From Bacteroides acidifaciens (lineage in GTDB: Bacteria > Bacteroidota > Bacteroidia > Bacteroidales > Bacteroidaceae), in NCBI RefSeq assembly GCF_024623065.1, contig NZ_JANJZR010000005.1:62001-126000 (forward strand): 64,000 bases of DNA, written 5' to 3'. Every line of letters begins with the position of its first letter. Positions within the stretch are counted from its first letter, which is position 1. Positions 60,316 to 64,000 of the stretch are shown one piece after another. The notes under the pieces are model-generated. The model saw only the letters and a list, made by a program, of their open reading frames with translations. It made no database searches and was not told where the DNA came from. The position numbers and the translations under genes were made by a program.

Positions 60316-63300
60316 TTAGAAAGTAATGTCAAAACCTACTGATACTGATTTCATAGCCGGATATTTAGCACCGTCACCGGTTGCCAGCTCCGGATCCCAC
60401 AGATTGAACTTTGAGAAGGTTAGCAGGTTCGTTCCACGTACGAAAACACGGGCATTGGAAATCACAAACCCTTGCAACCATTTCTTCGGACAGGAGTATC
60501 CTAATTCTAAATTTTTCAGACGCAAGAAACTCATATTGCGCAACCACCAAGTAGACTTCTGGCTATTATTGGCATTCGGTCCGTAATCGGCACGCGGATA
60601 GAATACATCCTGGCTTTGGTTATCCACCGTCCAACGATCTTGATAGTTATCAAAGATATTATACATAGACCCCTTATTGGATGCCGGCATAATATTGGAG
60701 GAAAGGATGCGCCAAGTGCGCCCGATGCCCTGGAACATAGCTCCAAAATCAAGGTCTTTCCAACGTAAGTTCAGCCCGAACCCGTAAACGATTTCCGGAT
60801 TCTCGGTACCTCCGATAGCCATTTGGTCATAAGTATCGATAACTCCGTTCTTATCGAGATCCACATATTTAATATCACCCGGGCGAACTTTTGCTGTAAA
60901 AGTTTGGGTAGGAACACTCTCTTTCAGAACTCCGTTTTCCACATCTACAAAATCATCTTCTGTAAACAGACGGTCGTGGACATAGCCGAAAATCTGCCCT
61001 ACCGGATGACCGGTTTCAGCACGAGTTGTTCCAATGGTTCCCAAAGGTTCATCTTTGTCGATGATTTCATTATGGGCATAAGTGAAGCTACCCATCAGAC
61101 CGATAAAGAAGTCTTTACCGATTTGCTTGTTGACGTTCAATGTCACTTCCGCTCCTTGATTCTTCACTTTACCACGGTTGCCCCATGGTTTTCTATAGAA
61201 ACCGGAGGTAGCAGGAATAGAGTTCAACTCTACAAGGATGTTGTTACGGCGTTCGTCGAAAAAATCTACCTGAAGGTCTACCATACCATTGAACAGACCC
61301 AGTTCCAAGCCAACGTTGGCTTTGTTTACAATTTCCCAAGTCAAATCAGGAATACCGAAGTCACCCTCTACCATGTTATTACGTCCATAATCTCCGTCCA
61401 AGCCCCAACGGTATAAGTCAGGCACATCATTCCATTGATCAAGGATAGTGGATATATAGGCGAAACGACGTCCTTTCAGATTAGCATTACCTACCTGTCC
61501 GTAGGAAGCACGCAACTTCAATTTAGAAATCGTGTTGCGAAAAGGCTGCATGAAAGGTTCTTCCGAAACAATCCAGCCAACAGCAGCCGACGGGAAGAAA
61601 CCATAGCGTTTTCCTTTGGCGAAGTTTTCAGTACCGTTGTACCCAAAATTGAATTCGGCTACATACTTTCCACTGTAGGTATATGAAGCACGTCCGGCCA
61701 ATCCCTGATTACGGTAAGGCAGCGATTCCCCCTTATCGTAATGGCGGCGGTTGAAGAGTAGCATGGCAGATACGGCATGTTTGTCAGCAAAGGTACGGTC
61801 ATAATTCAAGCTTGCTTCCATATAGATACTCTTGTCACCATATTCTGCCGATTTGGAAGTACCCAAGAAGTTACCACCTTGTTGTTTTTGGGCCAGAATC
61901 AATTCGCCCTCTTCGTTTCTGCCGCTAGCGGCATTCCAATATTCTATTTTCTTGGAACGAGTCACTTTGCCGGTAGAATAACGGTCAAATGAGAAAGTTC
62001 CTTTTATTTTCAAACCGGGAGTCAAAAATTTCAGGTCTTGCTCCAGAGAAAATAGCGTCTCAATCTTACTGGCAGTAGAACGGGCGAAACCGCTCTGAGT
62101 CGCCATTGCCCAAGGATTACCTTCTTCCTGCCAAGCAGGAATCTCACCGGATGAATAGCGAGTGGGAAACATGAACGGAGTAAAACGAAACGCACGGCTG
62201 AAAATTTGGTCCGTACTTTCAGGTGAAGAGTTACGATCCTGAAGATATCCCCCGATATTAAAACGAACTTGAGTGGTGGGAGAGAGTTTCAAGTCAACAT
62301 TGGAACGTACATTGTAACGTTGCAATTTGATAGTAGGATCCCAATCCAGGCTCTTGTCGCGTGTAAGAATGCCACGTTCGTTGTAAACCGCAGCCACAAA
62401 CGAATAACGCAAATTTTCCGAACCACCGGATACATCTACTGTAATACGTTGGTTGGCAGCATGGTCTCTAGAAATAGCATCAATCCAATTTACATCAGGA
62501 TACAAATCGGGGTCATATCCCGCACGTGTTTTGGCAATCCGGTCGGCATACATCGGAGACTGTCCGGTATCATCCAATACATCATCCAGCAACTGCATAT
62601 AATCGGCAGCCCCGATATAGCTGGGAAGTTTTATCGGTTGCGTGAACGCAAATTCCGATTTCACCACTACCCGAGGCTTACCCACATGTCCGCGCTTGGT
62701 ATTAATCAAAATCACACCATTCGCACCACGTACACCATACACTGCACTGGCAGCCGCATCTTTCAATACGGAGAAGGACTCAATTTCTTCCACATCAATA
62801 TTATCCAAGCTACGCTCGATACCATCCACCAGCACCAATGGGTCTTTACCCACATCCTGAAAGGTACTGATACCACGGATCCAAAACGAAGAGTTATCGT
62901 ATCCCGGTTCTCCGGAACGCTGCACACCAATTACACCTGTCACTGTGCCAGCCAAATTGTTACTCAATGAACGGGAAGTAGAAACATTCAATTTTGCCGG
63001 TTCAACAGTTGTGATAGAACCCACTACAGACTCTTTCTTTTGTGCGCCATAAGCCACAACAACAACTTCATCTAACTGACCAACATCTTCTACCATTATC
63101 ACATTCAGTACTCTACGATTATTGACCTTTTCGTCTTTCGGTACAAAGCCAATATAGCGGAAGGAAAGTTCAGCATATTTATCCGGCACAGCAATGCTAT
63201 ATGCACCATTCATATCCGTTATCGCATTCACCGTAGAGTCTTTTTTCATAAAGATTGAAACACCAATCAAAGGTTCACCCTTCTCATCGGTAACGTTACC

Positions 63301-63702
63301 CACAATCTTAAAACCTCGAACTTGCTTTATCGCAGGAACCTGTTCCGGCACTGAAATCGTAATCTGTCTTCCCGACATTTTATAATTCAACCCCGTTTTT
63401 GAGAACAGCTCATTTAATACAGCGTCTATTTTCTTATTGGAAACTGAAATGGAGACTTTGTTATTCAGATTCTTTTTCACATTCTCTGAATAAATAAATA
63501 TGTACTTACTATGTTTCTCGATATAATCTAAGATATCTTTAACCGTAGTATTCTCATATTGAACTGAGAATAAATCTTCTTCGGAGTCCCAACTGATAGA
63601 ATTTGCCCCGAATGAAGAGAATGGAATCATAAAAAAGACGTTTATTATGCAAAAAAGCTTAAGTCTTTTCTTTAGATGTGAAAAAATAGTTTTCTTTACC
63701 AT
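60316..63702 (-). CDS. SusC-type TonB-dependent transporter with STN domain (PUL 2)
   Basis: The protein has 1128 residues. The signal peptide (to SSFGA) is followed by an STN domain (VQYENTTVKDILDYIEKHSKYIFIY), a CarboxypepD_reg-like domain (FKIVGNVTDEKGEPLIGVSIFMKKDSTVNAI), plug (DEVVVVAYGAQKKESVVGSI, VRGANGVILINTKRG) and barrel ending with Phe (SVGFDITF). The STN domain predicts FecR/ECF control, and a FecR gene end lies immediately upstream at 63858. It is the importer of PUL 2. Confidence 0.93.
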   Translation of the reverse strand: MVKKTIFSHLKKRLKLFCIINVFFMIPFSSFGANSISWDSEEDLFSVQYENTTVKDILDYIEKHSKYIFIYSENVKKNLNNKVSISVSNKKIDAVLNELFSKTGLNYKMSGRQITISVPEQVPAIKQVRGFKIVGNVTDEKGEPLIGVSIFMKKDSTVNAITDMNGAYSIAVPDKYAELSFRYIGFVPKDEKVNNRRVLNVIMVEDVGQLDEVVVVAYGAQKKESVVGSITTVEPAKLNVSTSRSLSNNLAGTVTGVIGVQRSGEPGYDNSSFWIRGISTFQDVGKDPLVLVDGIERSLDNIDVEEIESFSVLKDAAASAVYGVRGANGVILINTKRGHVGKPRVVVKSEFAFTQPIKLPSYIGAADYMQLLDDVLDDTGQSPMYADRIAKTRAGYDPDLYPDVNWIDAISRDHAANQRITVDVSGGSENLRYSFVAAVYNERGILTRDKSLDWDPTIKLQRYNVRSNVDLKLSPTTQVRFNIGGYLQDRNSSPESTDQIFSRAFRFTPFMFPTRYSSGEIPAWQEEGNPWAMATQSGFARSTASKIETLFSLEQDLKFLTPGLKIKGTFSFDRYSTGKVTRSKKIEYWNAASGRNEEGELILAQKQQGGNFLGTSKSAEYGDKSIYMEASLNYDRTFADKHAVSAMLLFNRRHYDKGESLPYRNQGLAGRASYTYSGKYVAEFNFGYNGTENFAKGKRYGFFPSAAVGWIVSEEPFMQPFRNTISKLKLRASYGQVGNANLKGRRFAYISTILDQWNDVPDLYRWGLDGDYGRNNMVEGDFGIPDLTWEIVNKANVGLELGLFNGMVDLQVDFFDERRNNILVELNSIPATSGFYRKPWGNRGKVKNQGAEVTLNVNKQIGKDFFIGLMGSFTYAHNEIIDKDEPLGTIGTTRAETGHPVGQIFGYVHDRLFTEDDFVDVENGVLKESVPTQTFTAKVRPGDIKYVDLDKNGVIDTYDQMAIGGTENPEIVYGFGLNLRWKDLDFGAMFQGIGRTWRILSSNIMPASNKGSMYNIFDNYQDRWTVDNQSQDVFYPRADYGPNANNSQKSTWWLRNMSFLRLKNLELGYSCPKKWLQGFVISNARVFVRGTNLLTFSKFNLWDPELATGDGAKYPAMKSVSVGFDITF

Positions 63703-63857
63703 AAAAATTTCTTTTTAGGTTAACAATTTTGGATTTATTGATTTAACGAAGGAATTAATATCGGGTAAATACGCCAATATTTATCCGATTTTTTGTGTGT
63801 CATAATATTATTTGTTCTCCATAGGCATATATATTCAAAAGATTAATTAATAAGTTA

Positions 63858-64000
63858 CTATTTATTCAAGTATATACTAGTATCACTTCTTTCTATCGTA
63901 AATGGCAATGTCTGCCGAATACATTCAATCACTTCATCTATATCATCCTTTAAATCGAGTTTTCCATAAACTTTCTCACTACCAACACTGGGATCACATT
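63858..64000 (-). CDS. FecR-family anti-sigma factor, C-terminal part only
   Basis: The minus strand reads GSEKVYGKLDLKDDIDEVIECIRQTLPFTIERSDTSIYLNK then TAG at 63860-63858. This is the DUF4974 end of a FecR protein, equivalent to LYGKLMLGDHVSEALKAIETMTQTRMK in the PUL 1 FecR. The rest lies outside the window, and an ECF sigma gene is expected beyond it. It is 155 bp upstream of the PUL 2 susC, confirming the same type of control. Confidence 0.8.
   Translation of the reverse strand, partial: CDPSVGSEKVYGKLDLKDDIDEVIECIRQTLPFTIERSDTSIYLNK

Overview
The window looks like a chromosomal segment of a gut Bacteroides-type bacterium. The support is: paired SusC/SusD outer-membrane systems with ECF-sigma/FecR control, Bacteroidales-style -7 boxes (TAnnTTTG), many SPII lipoproteins, and a fused KorA plus KorB oxidoreductase. 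Species cannot be fixed from the sequence alone.

Region 1 (1-about 13660) is one end of an integrated temperate phage or phage-like element. A long leftward early operon (8964 to 1) encodes a Cro-like protein, a LuxR-type regulator, a small HTH protein, an SbcC/Rad50-like ATPase, RecT, a metallo-beta-lactamase-fold protein that appears truncated, a zinc-ribbon protein, a RuvC-like resolvase, a ParB-DUF4417 fusion, a zincin-like protein and a probable small terminase subunit. A divergent CI-like repressor (9109+) faces a 100-bp operator region. Between repressor and integrase lie small membrane proteins, a strongly folded 93-bp element, a secreted DUF4468-like protein and a 395-bp array of nine 16-bp quasi-palindromes containing an exact 74-bp duplication. 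The tyrosine integrase stop codon lies inside the last repeat. The right border is marked by an intact tRNA-Arg(CCU) and, about 90 bp further on, the broken 5' half of a second tRNA-Arg(CCU) that ends just after its anticodon loop.

Region 2 (13865-16790) is host core metabolism: korA-korB, 2-oxoacid:ferredoxin oxidoreductase, closed by a strong terminator.

Region 3 (17107-43702) is polysaccharide utilisation locus (PUL) 1, read leftwards: ECF sigma, FecR, DUF4832, SusC, SusD, SusE-like, DUF4832, FAD oxidoreductase, GH36-like, CE7 esterase, GH2, two DUF4886 SGNH proteins, two GH3. Region 4 (43944-64000) is PUL 2, also leftwards: FecR (partial), SusC, SusD, SusE-like, two DUF4832, GH36-like, a GH2/CE15 pseudogene, GH2, a GH35 C-terminal-domain-only protein, GH3, GH105. 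The two loci share gene families in the same order and look like diverged copies of one ancestral locus. Both place short repeats with a 22-bp period between the GH36-like gene and the next enzyme block. No endo-acting lyase or hydrolase is recognisable. The predicted system therefore binds oligosaccharides at the surface (SusD, SusE), imports them through SusC, and trims them with periplasmic exo-enzymes and esterases. The GH105 and the CE15 remnant hint at a uronic-acid-containing plant glycan. The four DUF4832 paralogues are the best candidates for an undescribed enzyme family.
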